Notes under the pieces: model-generated | Seen by the model: only the letters and a program-made list of their open reading frames with translations | What the model was told of the DNA's origin: nothing | Databases searched by the model: none | Shown here: piece by piece, positions 20,201 through 35,200 of the stretch | Position numbering within the stretch: the stretch's first letter is position 1 | Layout: every line of letters begins with the position of its first letter | Translations under genes and position numbers: made by a program | Source: Pseudomonas orientalis | GTDB lineage: Bacteria > Pseudomonadota > Gammaproteobacteria > Pseudomonadales > Pseudomonadaceae | Length of the DNA stretch: 64,000 nucleotides | Assembly: GCF_022807995.1 (NCBI RefSeq) | Contig: NZ_CP094351.1 | Coordinates: forward strand, 3,937,001-4,001,000 | Reading direction: 5' to 3'

Positions 20201-23200
20201 ACAGGTATTGCTCGGGACACGCGCGCACCGACGCTTCGACCCACTGGTTGATGCGCAAGCAGTCTATCTCGTCCGTTTCGCCGGGAAAATCGCTCAACGG
20301 CGCATGAATCACCAGGCGGTAACCGCTGCCATCGGCCAGGCGTTCCTGGGTGAACGGCACCACCAGGGCCTTGCCCAGACGCGCGAACTTGCTGGTGGCG
20401 GTGACGGTAGCGGCCTGGATGCCGAACAGCGGCACGAAGATACTTTGCTTGGCGCCGTAGTCCTGGTCCGGTGCGTACCAGATCGCACGGCCGGCGCGCA
20501 GCAGCTTGAGCATGCCGCGCACGTCGTCGCGCTCCACCGCCAGGGAATCGAGGTTGTGGCGCTCGCGGCCACGGCGCTGGATAAAGTCGAACAGCGGGTT
20601 GCCGTGCTCGCGGTACATGCCATCGATAGTGTGCTTCTGCCCGAGCAGGGCAGCGCCGATTTCAAGCGTGGTGAAATGCAGGGCCATCAGAATGACGCCC
20701 TTGCCTTCCAGATGCGCCTGCCTCAGATGCTCCAGGCCCTCGACATGGGCCAGGCGCGCCAGACGCGGTTTGGGCCACCACCAGCTCATCGCCATCTCGA
20801 AAAAGGCGATACCGGTGGAGGCGAAATTTTCCTTGAGCAGGCGCTTGCGCTCTTTGGCGGATTTTTCCGGGAAACACAATTGCAGGTTGCGTGCGGCGAT
20901 GCGGCGGCGTTCACCGGCCACCCGATACATGCCGGCGCCCAGCAGGCGACCAATGGTCAGCAGCACGCGGTACGGCAGTTGGGTGACCAGCCACAACAGG
21001 CCCAGCCCCAGCCATAATGGCCAAAAACGCGGGTGAAGAAATACAGCTCGAAAACGCGGGCGATCCATTACAGATTCCGGTAAAGACAAGGGCCGCGCAT
21101 TCTACAACGGTTCGACTCGGCTTGCGGCGGGTGAGTGTTCTCGTTATAAGTCTCGACACTTTTCGTGACAAGCCGCTTTCGCCGACCATGAGCCAAACCG
21201 AACCGCTAGACCAAGATCCCGTGTTCCAGCTGAAAGGCAGCATGCTCGCCATTACCGTGCTGGAACTGGCCCGCAATGACCTCGACGCCCTCGACCGCCA
21301 ACTGGCCGCCAAGGTCGCCCTGGCGCCGAACTTTTTCAACAATGCGCCGCTGGTGCTGGCCCTGGACAAACTGCCAGCAGGCCAGGGCGTCATCGACTTG
21401 CCCGGGCTGATGCGCGTATGCCGCTCCCACGGCCTGCGGACCCTGGCCATTCGCGCCAGCCGTATCGAAGACATTGCCGCAGCCATCGCCATTGAACTGC
21501 CAGTATTGCCGCCGTCCGGTGCCCGCGAGCGTCCGCTCGAACCATCGGTCGGTGAAGAGAAGAAAAAACCGGAAAAACCACCTGAGCCAGTGATCAGGCC
21601 GACCAAGATCATCACCTCGCCCGTACGCGGCGGGCAGCAGATTTACGCCCAGGGCGGCGACCTTGTGGTGGTGTCCTCGGTCAGCCCCGGCGCGGAACTT
21701 CTCGCCGACGGCAACATCCATGTATACGGCCCGATGCGCGGCCGCGCCCTGGCCGGCATCAAGGGCGATACCAAAGCGCGTATTTTCTGCCAGCAGTTGA
21801 CCGCTGAGCTGGTTTCCATCGCGGGTCAGTACAAGGTTTCCGAAGATCTGCGCCGTGATCCACTATGGGGCGCTTCGGTACAGGTAAACCTGTCGGGCGA
21901 TGTGTTGAACATCATTCGTCTTTAACGGATACTGCCGCATTTTCCAAGCATCTCTAGACTCTGATAGCAAAGCGAAACTGGCAATACTTGCGTAGGACTA
22001 TTTGGAAGTTGGCGTTTCCCTTGGGCAAACCCTGGCTTTTCCCTACAAAGGCTGTCCGCCTGCAGCGAGTTTCAAGAGATGTTTTTCAGGGACTGAACGT
22101 CCTTTTTCCTTAGGGGTGAAACACCTTGGCCAAGATTCTCGTGGTTACATCCGGCAAGGGTGGTGTGGGTAAGACCACCACCAGCGCCGCTATCGGTACC
22201 GGCCTCGCTCTGCGCGGCCACAAGACAGTCATCGTCGACTTCGACGTCGGTTTGCGTAACCTCGACCTGATCATGGGCTGCGAACGCCGCGTGGTGTACG
22301 ACTTCGTCAACGTGGTGAACGGCGAAGCCAACCTGCAACAGGCCCTGATCAAGGACAAGCGCCTTGAGAACCTGTACGTGCTGGCCGCCAGCCAGACCCG
22401 TGACAAGGATGCGCTGACCAAGGAAGGCGTAGGCAAAGTCCTCGCCGAGCTGAAAGAAACCTTCGAATACGTGGTATGCGATTCACCGGCCGGTATCGAA
22501 ACCGGTGCTCACCTGGCGATGTACTTCGCCGATGAAGCGATCGTCGTGACCAACCCGGAAGTGTCCTCGGTCCGTGACTCGGACCGTATGCTTGGCCTGC
22601 TGGCCAGCAAGTCCCAGCGCGCCGAGAAAGGCGAAGACCCGATCAAGGAACACCTGCTGCTCACCCGTTATAACCCTGAGCGCGTCAGCAATGGCGAAAT
22701 GCTCGGCGTTGAAGACGTCAAGGACATCCTCGCCGTGACCCTGCTGGGTGTGATTCCGGAATCCCAGGCCGTGCTGAAGGCTTCCAACCAGGGCGTGCCA
22801 GTGATTCTCGACGACCAGAGCGACGCCGGCCAGGCATACAGCGATGCCGTCGACCGTCTGCTGGGCAAGACCGTGGAACACCGCTTCCTCGATGTAAAGA
22901 AGAAGGGATTCTTCGAGCGTATCTTTGGAGGCAACTAAACAATGAAATTTCTCGACTTCTTTCGCGCCAACAAAAAACCCAGTACCGCATCGGTCGCGAA
23001 AGAGCGTCTACAGATCATCGTGGCGCACGAACGCGGCCAACGCAGTACCCCGGACTACCTGCCAGCCTTGCAGAAGGAACTGGTCGAGGTGATCCGCAAG
23101 TACGTCAATATCGGTAACGATGACGTGCATGTCGCCCTGGAAAATGACGGCAGCTGCTCGATTCTGGAACTCAATATCACCCTGCCTGATCGTTGATCGA

Positions 23201-26200
23201 ACAGGCGGCCGCCACGGCGGCTCTGCGACCTGGCCCTGCACTGCTGTAGGAGCGAGCTTGCTCGCGAAAAACTCGACGACACCGCGTTCATTCAGGCGAA
23301 ACGCGGTGGCCTCAGGTTCTTCGCGAGCAAGCTCGCTCCTACAGCGTGAGGGGACAGTCAGTGGAGCCGCCGTTGGCGTTTGTTACGAGGCTGTTTAATG
23401 CCGCTGTCCAACATCCATATCCTGCATCAGGACGACGCTGTCCTGGTGGTGAACAAGCCGACCCTGCTGCTCTCGGTGCCCGGTCGCGCCGACGACAACA
23501 AGGACTGTCTGATCACCCGCCTGCAGGAAAACGGCTACCCCGAAGCCCGTATCGTCCATCGACTGGACTGGGAAACGTCCGGCATTATCCTGCTGGCGCG
23601 AGACGCCGACAGCCACCGCGAACTGTCCCGCCAGTTTCACGATCGCGAAACAGAAAAGGCCTACACCGCCTTGGCGTGGGGCCAGCCGGAACTGGACAGC
23701 GGCAGCATCGACCTGCCCTTGCGCTATGACCCACCGACCAAGCCACGCCATGTGGTCGATCACGAATTCGGCAAGCACGCACTGACCTTCTGGAAAGTGC
23801 TGGAGCGTTGCGGCGACTGGTGCCGCGTGGAACTGACGCCGATCACCGGGCGCTCGCACCAGTTGCGCGTGCACATGCTGTCCATCGGCCACCCGCTGCT
23901 GGGTGACGGCCTGTACGCCCACGAGCAGGCGCTGGCGGCCTGGCCGCGCCTGTGCCTGCACGCGAGCATGCTCAGCTTCACCCACCCGCAAAGCGGCGAA
24001 CGGCTGCGCTTCGAGTGCCCTGCCCCTTTCTAAGGTGTGAACACGGTCAAATGTGGGAGGGGGCTTGCCCCCGATGGCGGTGTGTCAGTTATAAATATTC
24101 GCCTGACACTCCGCTATCGGGGGCAAGCCCCCTCCCACATTTGTTCTGTGCACTTCTGGCCATCGAACGGTAAACTCCGCGCATTGCTGTCTGGAGCTAT
24201 TTATGCGCGAAGCGTTGAATCAAGGCCTGATCGACTTCCTCAAGGCCTCCCCTACTCCTTTTCATGCCACTGCCGCCCTCGCCCAGCGCCTGGAAGCGGC
24301 CGGTTACCAGCGTCTCGACGAGCGCGACACCTGGACCACCGAAGCCAACGGTCGCTATTACGTGACCCGTAACGACTCCTCGATCATCGCCTTCAAACTG
24401 GGCCGCCACTCGCCGCTGCAGGACGGTATTCGCATGGTCGGCGCCCACACCGACAGTCCATGCCTGCGGGTCAAGCCGCAGCCCGAGCTGCAACGCCAGG
24501 GTTTCTGGCAGTTGGGCGTGGAAGTCTATGGCGGCGCCCTGCTGGCCCCGTGGTTCGACCGCGACCTGTCCCTGGCCGGCCGCGTGACGTTCCGTCGCGA
24601 TGGCAAGGTCGAAAGCCAATTGATCGACTTCAAGCTGCCGATCGCGATCATTCCCAACCTGGCCATTCACCTGAACCGTGAGGCCAACCAGGGGTGGGCG
24701 ATCTATGCCCAGACCGAACTGCCGCCGATCCTCGCGCAATTTGCCGGTGACGAGCGCGTGGACTTTCGTGCCGTGCTCACCGAGCAACTGGCGCGCGAGC
24801 ATGGGCTCAATGCCGACGTGGTGCTCGACTACGAGCTGAGCTTCTACGACACCCAAAGCGCAGCGGTGATCGGCCTGAACGGCGACTTCATCGCCGGCGC
24901 GCGCCTGGACAACCTGCTGTCGTGCTATGCCGGGCTGCAGGCCCTGCTCACCAGCGACACCGAAGAAACCTGCGTGCTGGTATGCAACGATCACGAAGAA
25001 GTCGGCTCCTGTTCGGCGTGCGGTGCCGATGGCCCGATGCTGGAACAGACCCTGCGCCGCCTGCTGCCCGAGGGTGAAGAATTCGTACGCACCATTCAGA
25101 AATCCCTGTTGGTGTCGGCGGACAACGCCCACGGCGTGCACCCGAACTACGCCGAGAAACACGATGCCAACCACGGCCCGAAACTCAACGCCGGCCCGGT
25201 GATCAAGGTCAACAGCAATCAGCGCTACGCCACCAACAGCGAAACCGCCGGGTTCTTCCGCCACCTGTGCATGGCCCAGGAAGTACCCGTGCAGAGCTTC
25301 GTAGTGCGCAGCGATATGGGCTGCGGCTCGACGATCGGACCGATCACCGCCAGCCACCTGGGAGTGCGCACCGTGGACATCGGCCTGCCGACGTTTGCCA
25401 TGCATTCCATTCGGGAGCTGTGCGGCAGCCATGACCTGGCGCATCTGGTGAAGGTGTTGGGTGCGTTCTATGCGAGTCGCGACCTGCCCTGACCTGCCAG
25501 GCTGACTCGGTCAAAAATGTGGGAAGGGCGGTGCGACGATTCGACTAGCCCCCGATGGCAGTGGATAAGTCACCAGATGCAGTGACTGACACTCCGCCAT
25601 CGGGGGCAAGCCCCCTCCCACATTTGCACCGGGCTCGACACAAAATACCGGTCGGCTCTAAGGCCGCCGCGCTTTTGATCTTGATCTTAGGCGCCCCGTT
25701 AAACCACGCTGGCCGAACGCAGGCTTGAATCCGTGGGTAACCCGGCAGGACGCCGGGTTAGCCGCACTGGGCCAGGGATGGCCCATTGCGGCGGCCCACG
25801 GATTCAAGCCTTCGTTCGGGCACACCGAGCCTAAGCGAGGTGCCGAGTGGTGGGGCAAGAGCGTTTTGCTTACTTTTGCGCTTTTCAAAAGTGAGCCGCC
25901 GTCAGGGCGGAACCCTAAGCAGCCGTTACCGCAGAAACGGATATGTACTCGGTCTGATCCAACACCCTGGTCGGCCCAGAGGCCGCCATCGGGGGCAAGC
26001 CCCCTCCCACAATGATCTGCATCACCTGCACTTTCCGCAATCGGGCCTAGACTTGTCAGAACTTCCACTGCGACAAGGCCGTCACCCCCATGATCTCCAT
26101 GTCCTCGTTCCACACCCTGCTGATCCCCATCCTGATCGGCATGATCATGCTCGCCGTCGGCTTCAACTTCCGTGACAAACCCCTTGGCGTATTCGGCATG

Positions 26201-29200
26201 TGGGTCGGCATGCTGCTGATTTTGGGAACCGTGGTGTACAAGATCCTCGCCAAATTGGCGCAATGACACTCGCATCTGGCATAGCGGCCTCGTACACTCG
26301 GTCAATTCGTCGTTTTCAAGGTTGACCGCCTCGTGCTTTCCCGTCTGTTTGCCCTGCCCCGCTACCTGCTGATCACCCTGCTCATGTTGCTGCCGCTGAC
26401 GTCCGCCCAGGCCGTGGGCCTGCCCGGAATGCTGGGCGGCTCCACCAAGGCCCAACCCCAGGCCGAGGTGCCCCTGGGGCAGTCGCTGGACGAGGTGATC
26501 AAGACCCTAGAGAACGACCAGCAGCGCACCCAACTGCTCAGCGACCTGAAGAAGCTGCGCGCCGCCACGCAAAAAGCCCAACCGGCCGCCGAACTCGGTG
26601 TGCTCGGCCTGATCGGCAGCACGTTGTCGGGCTTTGAACAGCAGTTCTCCGGTGCCGACAGCCCGCTGGGGCGCTGGTCCAATGAAGTCGACCTGGCCAA
26701 GGATGAACTCAGCGCACTGATGCTGCCGGCCAACGAATGGCTGCCGATCATTTTTGGCTTCGCGGTGATCCTGGCGGTGTGGAGCCTGTTGGCCGCCGCG
26801 CTGATCTGGCTCAGCCACCGCGTGCGCGAGCGCTTCGGCCTGCCCGAGGAACTGCCGCAACACCCGCGCACCTGGGACATGCTGCGCTTCGCCCTGCGCA
26901 AGCTGGGGCCGTGGTTGATCGCCTTGGTGATCACGGTTTACCTGAGCTACGCCCTACCTTCGTCCCTGGGCAAATCCCTGGCGATGGTGCTGGCTTACGC
27001 GCTGGTGGTCGGCACCTGTTTCTCGGCGATCTGCGTGATTGCCTTCTCCGTGCTCGACGGCCCGCACCGCCACCGCGCCCTGTATATCCTGCGCCACCAG
27101 GCCTTCCGCCCATTGTGGTGGATCGGCAGTTTTGCCGCCTTTGGCGAGGCCCTGAGCGACCCGCGCCTGGTCGCAGCGCTCGGCCAGCACCTGGCGCATA
27201 CGGCCGCGACGGTTGCCAATGTCATGGCCGCGCTGTCCACCGGTGTCTTCATCCTGCGCTTCCGTCGGCCGATCGCCCACCTGATCCGCAACCAGCCGCT
27301 GTCGCGCCGTCTGACCCGCCGCGCCCTTACCGACACTCTCTCGATCATCGGCACCTTCTGGTACTTGCCGGCGTTGTTGCTGGTGGGCATTTCGCTCTTC
27401 GCCACTTTCCTCTCCGCCGGCGACACCAGCACCGCCCTGCGCCAGTCGCTGCTGTGCACGGTGCTGCTGGTGTTGTGCATGGTGATCAACGGGCTGGTGC
27501 GACGCCACGCGCTCAAACCGCAACGCGGGCACAAGCGCCATGCGCTGTATTCCGACCGTTTGAAAAGCTTCGTCTACACCCTGGTGCATCTGGTGGTGTG
27601 GCTGGTGTTTATCGAGTTGGGGCTGCGGGTCTGGGGCCTGTCGATGATTCGCTTTACCGAAGGCGACGGCCATGAAGTCAGCGTCAAGCTGTTCGGTCTG
27701 GGCGGGACCTTGCTGTTCGCCTGGCTGATCTGGATCCTCAGCGACACCGCGATCCACCACGCCCTGACCCGCTCGCGCAAAGGCCTGGCCAATGCACGGG
27801 CGCAGACCATGATGCCGCTGATCCGCAACGTGCTGTTCGTGACCATCTTTATCATCGCCGCCATCGTCGCCCTGGCGAACATGGGCATGAATGTCACGCC
27901 GCTGCTGGCCGGTGCGGGTGTCATCGGTATCGCCATCGGTTTTGGCGCGCAGTCGCTGGTGGCGGACCTGATCACCGGCCTGTTCATCATTATCGAAGAC
28001 TCACTGGCCATCGATGACTACGTGGACGTCGGCGGTCACCTGGGCACCGTCGAAGGCCTGACCATTCGTACCGTGCGCCTGCGCGATATCGATGGCATCG
28101 TGCACACCATTCCGTTCAGCGAAATCAAGAGCATCAAGAACTATTCCCGCGAATTCGGCTACGCGATCTTCCGCGTCGCGATCCCCTACAACATGGAGAT
28201 CGACGACGCGATCAAGCTGATGCGCGATGTCGGCCAGGCCATGCGCAATGACCCGCTGCAACGCCGCAATATCTGGTCGCCGCTGGAGATCCAGGGTGTG
28301 GAGAGTTTTGAATCAGGCAGCGCCATCCTGCGCGCGCGGTTCAAGACCGCGCCGATCAAGCAGTGGGAAGTGTCGCGGGCGTTCAACCTGTCGCTCAAGC
28401 GACACCTGGATGAAGCCGGGCTTGACCTGGCGACGCCGCGCTTGAGTGTGCAGGTGGTGACGGGGGGACAGGAAAAAGAAAGGCCTGAAGTCAACGCGAA
28501 TTAATTGTGGGAGGGGGCTTGCCCCCGATGGCGGTGTGTCAGTTGATGCATCTGTAACTGATCCACTGCCATCGGGGGCAAGCCCCCTTCCATATTTTTG
28601 ATCGGCGGTGGTTACGCGAGTGCAGCGCCATCCATCTTCTGACGCAGGCTCAGCGGACGCATATCCGTCCAGTTTTCTTCGATATAGGCCAGGCACTCTT
28701 TCTTCATGCCGCTCTTGCCCACGGTGCGCCAGCCCTCCGGCACGGCCTTGTAGTCGGGCCAGATCGAATATTGCTCTTCGTGGTTGACCACTACCTGAAA
28801 CAGGATGTCGTCGCGGTCAAATACTGAGGTCATTGCGGTTCTCCGTCGCTCAAAGGCCGGCTGCGCACCATGCGCAGCACTGATATCTGTAGAAACGTAT
28901 CAAGGCCCGGGAAAATTAGACGCCGGCGACCGCCGCCGCCAGGGCGCGCCCGAAGATCTCGGCGACGTGATCGATCTCGGCAGCGGTAATCACCAGCGGT
29001 GGCAGGAAGCGCACCACACTGCCATGGCGCCCACCCAACTCGAGAATCAGGCCGCGCTTGAGGCATTCACGTTGCAATTGCGGCGCGAGCTGGCGATGCA
29101 CTGGCGGATGGCCCTGGATGTCACGCGTGCCATCGGGGTCTACCAGCTCCACGCCGAGCATCAGCCCACGTCCGCGAATATCCCCCAGGTGCGGGAAGTC

Positions 29201-32200
29201 GCGCTGCAGAATGCGCAGATGTTCGCCCAGGCGCTTGCCCATCGCCGCCGCATGCGCAGGCAGGTCATGCTCCTTGAGATAGCGCATCACCGCAGACCCC
29301 GCCGCCATCGCCATCTGATTGCCACGGAAAGTGCCGGCATGCGCACCCGGCAGCCAGGTGTCGAGCCAGTCGCGGTAGACCACCACCGCCAGCGGCAAAC
29401 TGCCACCAATGGCCTTGGACATTACCACCACGTCGGGGATGATCCCCGCGTGTTCAAAGGCAAACATTTTGCCGGTGCGGCCAAACCCACTCTGGATCTC
29501 ATCGACGATCAGCGCGACACCCGCCTGTTCGGTGATGCGTCGCAAGCCGCGCAACCAATCGAGATCCGCCGGCACCACGCCGCCCTCGCCCTGCACCACT
29601 TCGACGATCACCGCCGCCGGCGGCAACACGCCGGCTTCGGGATCGTTGAGCAGGTTTTCCAGATAATGCAGGTTGACCCGCACCCCTTCCGCGCCCCCCA
29701 AGCCGAACGGACAGCGGTAGTCATAGGGAAATGGCAAGAATTGCACGCCATTGCCGAGCAACGCGCCCAGGGGTTTCTTCGGCCCGAGGCTGCCCATCAG
29801 GCTCAACGCGCCCTGGCTCATGCCGTGATAACCGCCCTGGAACGACAACACCGTACTGCGCCCGGTGGCGGTGCGTACCAGCTTCAAGGCCGCTTCCACC
29901 GCATCGGTGCCGGTAGGTCCGCAGAACTGGATCTTCGCCTCCCGCGCCAACTCCGGCGGCAACAGACCGAACAGGTCCTGCACGAACTGATCCTTGACCG
30001 GCGTGGTCAGGTCCAGGGTGTGCAACGGCAACTCGTCGCTCAATACCTGTTGAATGGCCTGGATCACCACCGGGTGGTTATGCCCGAGCGCCAGCGTGCC
30101 GGCACCGGCCAGGCAGTCAATGAAACTGCGGCCTTCCACGTCTTCCACATAGATACCCTTGGCACGCTTGAGCGCCAGCGGAATGCGCCGCGGGTAGCTG
30201 CGAGCGTTGGACTCCTGCTGGCGCTGACGGGCCAGCAGCGGGGTTTCGTCGAACTGGTAAAGCGTTTCGCTGGCGTGCACAGGCGCGGCTTCGATGGCGC
30301 TGGTGGCGACTGACATCTCTCGATCCCTCAGGTGGTGATCCGTGGGGGTGGGGAATACGCACGGACTTCATGTTCTGAAGACGCATCAGGTGCGCAAGGA
30401 TTTAGAGACCGGTGGTGGCTAACTGATGAATGAAGATCCAAATGTGGGAGGGGGCTTGCCCCCGATGGCGGTGTGTCAGTTGAACACTGGCTGGCTGACA
30501 CACTGCCATCGGGGGAAAGCCCCCTCCCACATTTGAATGGTGTTTGGCTTCAGAGCCCGCGGTATTTGTCGTTGAGCGCATACAGGATCGCGCAAGTCTC
30601 GGCATCCAGATGCCCGGCATAATCACGCGGCCGAAAGTGCATCTGAAACGCCCGAGTGCGCTGTTCAAAAGCCTGGCGATTCCACGCCGGTTTGTATCCA
30701 TAGCGCTGGAACGCCCGCTCCACTTCCACTTCCGGCGGCAGCCCCATGCAAAACCGGCGCTGGTACATCGCTCGGGTCGCCTCGTCAAACCAGGCGCCTA
30801 TTCCGGCTTCGTACAGGCACCGCCAGGGTAGCCGAGGGCCTGGGTCGCTTTTGCGCCAGTACGCCACATCCGAATGCCCGAGAACATCGATCGGGCCGAT
30901 GTGCGGATAACGCTCGAGAATGTCGCGCACCAACGCAGTCAACACCTGCACCTGTTCCTCGCGATACGCCGGAAAGGTGAACACGCCTTTGTCGTCACGC
31001 GCCAGGTTGACGATTTCAATGCCGATCGCACGGCTGTTGAGGTTATCCCGCCCGCCCCAATGGCTGGCCCCGGCATGCCAGGCCCGCTTGTCCTCACCCA
31101 CCAGGCGGAACACGCGCAGTTCGTCATAGCCGGCGGCGCGGTAGCCGGGCTCATCGGGATCGGGCAGCAGATAGTGCGCGCTGACCCCGTTTCGGGTCAG
31201 GGTGCGCAAGGATGATTCAAAGGGCGCCGCCGTGTAGTGCAGGAGCACCTGTCCCACGGGCTCGCCGTTACGTTCGTTGAAATCCCTGGCGGAGAAACTG
31301 GTATCGATGACCAACATAAGATCCGTCCTTTTCAATACGGGCCGAATCATTCGGCCCTTTCAAGCGCAAAAAAATTACCGCCATCCTGAAGACTTGAAGA
31401 TCAGGCGGGCGGTAATTATTTGGCACTTGCAGAAAAGCGATCAGTGTCGCAACGGCATGCCCAGGTCAACGCGCAGGCCATCGGCCTGGCTGTCGAATGC
31501 CAGCGAGCACGCGCAGCGCTGGACGATCGCCTGAACGATCGCCAGGCCCAGGCCGCAGCCTTCGCTGCTGCCATTGCGCCAGAAGCGTTGGGTGAGGTAT
31601 TGCAGGTCCTCGCTGGAAATCTGCGGGCCATGGTCGCGCACGCGGAACACCACGTTGTCAGCGCTGGAGAAAACCCTCAGCTCCACCCGGGTATCGGCCG
31701 GAGTATGACGCAAGGCGTTGTCCAGCAGGTTGCGCAAGGCCGCGACGGCCAGGCCCACGGGCATGTCCACCGGCGTGTCGGCAAGGCCGTGCGCCAGGAC
31801 CAGGTCGATGCGCGAATTGTCCCCGGCATTGGCATCCTGGATCGCCAGCCGGGCGACTTCCTCGGCGCTGGACTGCAAGCCATCGTCAAACGACAGGCTG
31901 CCCTCCACCCTTGCCAGCAGCAACAGTTGCTCCAGGGTGCGGTGCAAGCGGTCCGCACCTTCCTCGGCGTGGGCCAGGGACTGGTCACGGGCCGCGCCCT
32001 CGGTCATGCGGGCCACCTGCAGGTGCGTCTTGATCGCCGTCAAGGGGCTGCGCAGCTCATGGGCGGCGTCGCCGGTCAGGCGGCGCTCGCGCTCGATGGT
32101 TTTGGCGATGCGTTGCAACAGCTGATTCTGGGTGTCGAGCAATGGCTTGAGTTCGCTGGGCAGCGGGTGGATCTGCAACGGTTCAAGGGAGTCGGCGCTG

Positions 32201-35200
32201 CGGCGCATCAAGGCGTCGCGCATGCGATTGAGCGGCACCAGACTCTGGCCGATGCCCAGCCACAGCAGGCACAGGCACCCCAGCAAGGCCACGCCGACCG
32301 GCACCGAGGCCGCGAGCAGGATCGACAGGTTCAGCGCCTCACGCTCCACTTGACGGTCGGCCGTAGTAATCAGCAAGTCGCCGCGGGACAGGGTGAAACT
32401 GCGCCAGCCCACCCCATCGATGATCTGGTCGCGAAAACCACTCTTGCGCGACTCCAGCCCTTCATCCGGCGTGGTGTGGCTGCGCGCCAGGATTTCACCG
32501 TGCAGGGAACTGACCTGGCAGGCCATGCCCCCCGGGACGTTGAGTTGTTCGGTGCGCAAATGGGTGCCGGCGCCGACACTGGCCAGGCCCGGCATCTGTT
32601 CGGTCAGCCCGGCCACCATGCGCGCCGAGGCGACCAGCCGCTGGTCGAGGGAAAACATCATCTGGTTGCGCAGGTCATTGAGCATCCAGGCCGCCGCCAG
32701 GGCCCAGATCACTACAAACGCGGCGCCGAGCTTGAACGTCAGGCGCAGGCGCAGGCTCATCACGAGGCCTCTTCTCCCGCATCGACCGGGCCCAGGCGAT
32801 AGCCCAGACCTCGTACAGTCTCAACGATGCCATTGCCCAACTTGCGCCGCAGGTGGTGGATGTGCACGTTCAGCGCGTTGCTTTCCAATTCGTCGTTGAA
32901 CCCGTAGACGCTGTCCTTGAGCTGCTCGCTGGACAACACGCGGCCCTTGTTGTGCAGCAAGGCCTGCAACAGCGCTTGTTCACGGCGAGACAGGTCGACC
33001 GGCAGGCCACCCAGGAAGGTCTCGCGGCTGCTGGGGTCATACGCCAGGCGGCCATGTTCGATCAGGTTGACACTGCGCCCCGCCACGCGACGCAGCAGGG
33101 TTTGCAGGCGGGCGGCAAGTTCGCGCAGGTCGAAGGGCTTGAGCAGGTAGTCATCGGCCCCGGCCTGGAGGCCGTCGACGCGGTTGGTCACCGAGTCACG
33201 CGCGGTGAGGATCAATACCGGGATTTCCAGGCCCTGGCTGCGCTGCTGCTGCAACAGTTTGAGCCCGTCTTCGTCGGGCAGGCCGAGGTCGAGCACCATG
33301 ATGTCGAAGGTCGCCGCCCTGAGCATCGCCCTGGCCGCCGCAGCCGTGCCCACGCGTTCGACCGTGAAGCCCTGGGCGGTGAGGCCGGCCACGATGCCGC
33401 TGGCGATCAGTTCGTCGTCTTCACAGACCAGTACGTGCATGCTGAACCCTTCATGAAAGATGCGGGAGATTAGAAAAGGCACGGATTAAGCGCGCATTAT
33501 GCCGCTGACTTTGCAACACCAGACAATCCCTACACTCTAGAATAGCGCCCGGTTAATCATCGGTTAATCAACACCACACATTGTGTGCCTCACTTGCATC
33601 GAACAAAGGCTGGACCATGCGGCATCTATTTATTTTTCTGCTGGTGCTGTTCGCGGGTTTTACCCAGGCCGCGCCGGGCAACCCTTTCGAGACCAAACCC
33701 GATTTTCTGCCGGTGGGCAAGGCCTTCACCTTTACTTCCGAGCGTCTCGAAAGTGGCGAGACCCAGTTGTATTGGCAGATTGCCGACGGTTATTACCTGT
33801 ACCAGCAGCGCATGAAATTCGACGGACTGGCCGAAAAGCCCGTGCTGCCTCAGGGTGAAGCCCATAGCGATGAGTTCTTCGGCGAACAGCAGGTGTATCG
33901 CCAGGGTCTGGAGGTGAAGCTCCCGGCCGGCGCCACCGGCCAGGTCAAGCTGGGCTGGCAGGGGTGTGCCGATGCGGGCCTGTGCTATCCGCCGCAGTCG
34001 ATCACTGTGGACCTGGGCGGCAATCCGGCCGTCGCCGATACCGCTCAGGCCCAGGACCAAAGCCTGGCCAGCGGCCTGCAACAACGCAGCCTGGGCTGGA
34101 GCCTGCTGATCTTTTTCGGCCTGGGCCTGCTGCTGGCATTTGCCCCGTGTTCATTGCCGATGCTGCCGATCCTTGCCGGCCTGGTGGTGGGCAGCGGTGC
34201 CAGCCCGCGTCGCGGCTTTGCCCTGGCCAGCAGCTACGTGGTGTGCATGGCACTGGTGTATGCCGCGCTGGGCGTGATGGCCGCGTTGCTGGGCGGCAAT
34301 CTGGCCGCGCTGCTGCAAACCCCGTGGATCCTCGGCAGTTTCGCCGCACTATTCGTGATCCTCGCCCTGCCGATGTTCGGTTTCTTTGAACTGCAACTGC
34401 CGGCCTTCCTGCGCGACCGCCTCGACACCGTCAGTCGCAGGCAGAGCGGCGGCAGCCTGGTCGGTGCCGGCATTCTCGGCGCGTTGTCCGGCCTGCTGGT
34501 GGGCCCGTGCATGACCGCGCCCCTGGCCGGCGCCTTGCTCTATATCGCCCAGAGCGGCAATGCGCTGCACGGTGGACTGATCCTGTTCGCCATGGGCATC
34601 GGCATCGGCATCCCGTTGTTGCTGCTGGTCACCGTGGGCAACCGCTTCCTGCCCAAGCCGGGCACCTGGATGAACGTGCTCAAGGGCATCTTCGGCTTCC
34701 TGTTCCTCGGTACCGCCGTGCTGATGATTCGCCCGGTGGTCGGCGAAAACCTGTGGATCGGCCTGTGGGGCGCACTGGCGCTGGTCATGGCCTATTGCGG
34801 TTGGCCGCTGGCGCGTGAATACGGCCTGGCCGCCAAAGTGCTTGGCGCAGGCTCCCTGGTGCTGGGCCTGTGGGGCGCGGTGCTGGTGGTGGGCGCGGCC
34901 GGTGGCAGCGAGGAGCTGTGGCAACCGCTGAAGGTCTACAGCGGCGCGCGGGTAGCCGCCACAACAGGCGCTCACGATGCGTTCACAACCATCAACGACC
35001 CGGCCGCCCTGCAAAGCCAGCTCGACAGCGCCAGGGCCCAGGGCCAATGGGTGCTGGTGGACTATTACGCCGACTGGTGCGTGTCGTGCAAGATCATGGA
35101 AAAACAGGTGTTCGGCAAACCGGAAGTCATGGATGCCTTGAAAGACGTACGCCTGCTGCGCCTGGACGTCACCGCTGACACTGCCGCCAGCCGCGAACTG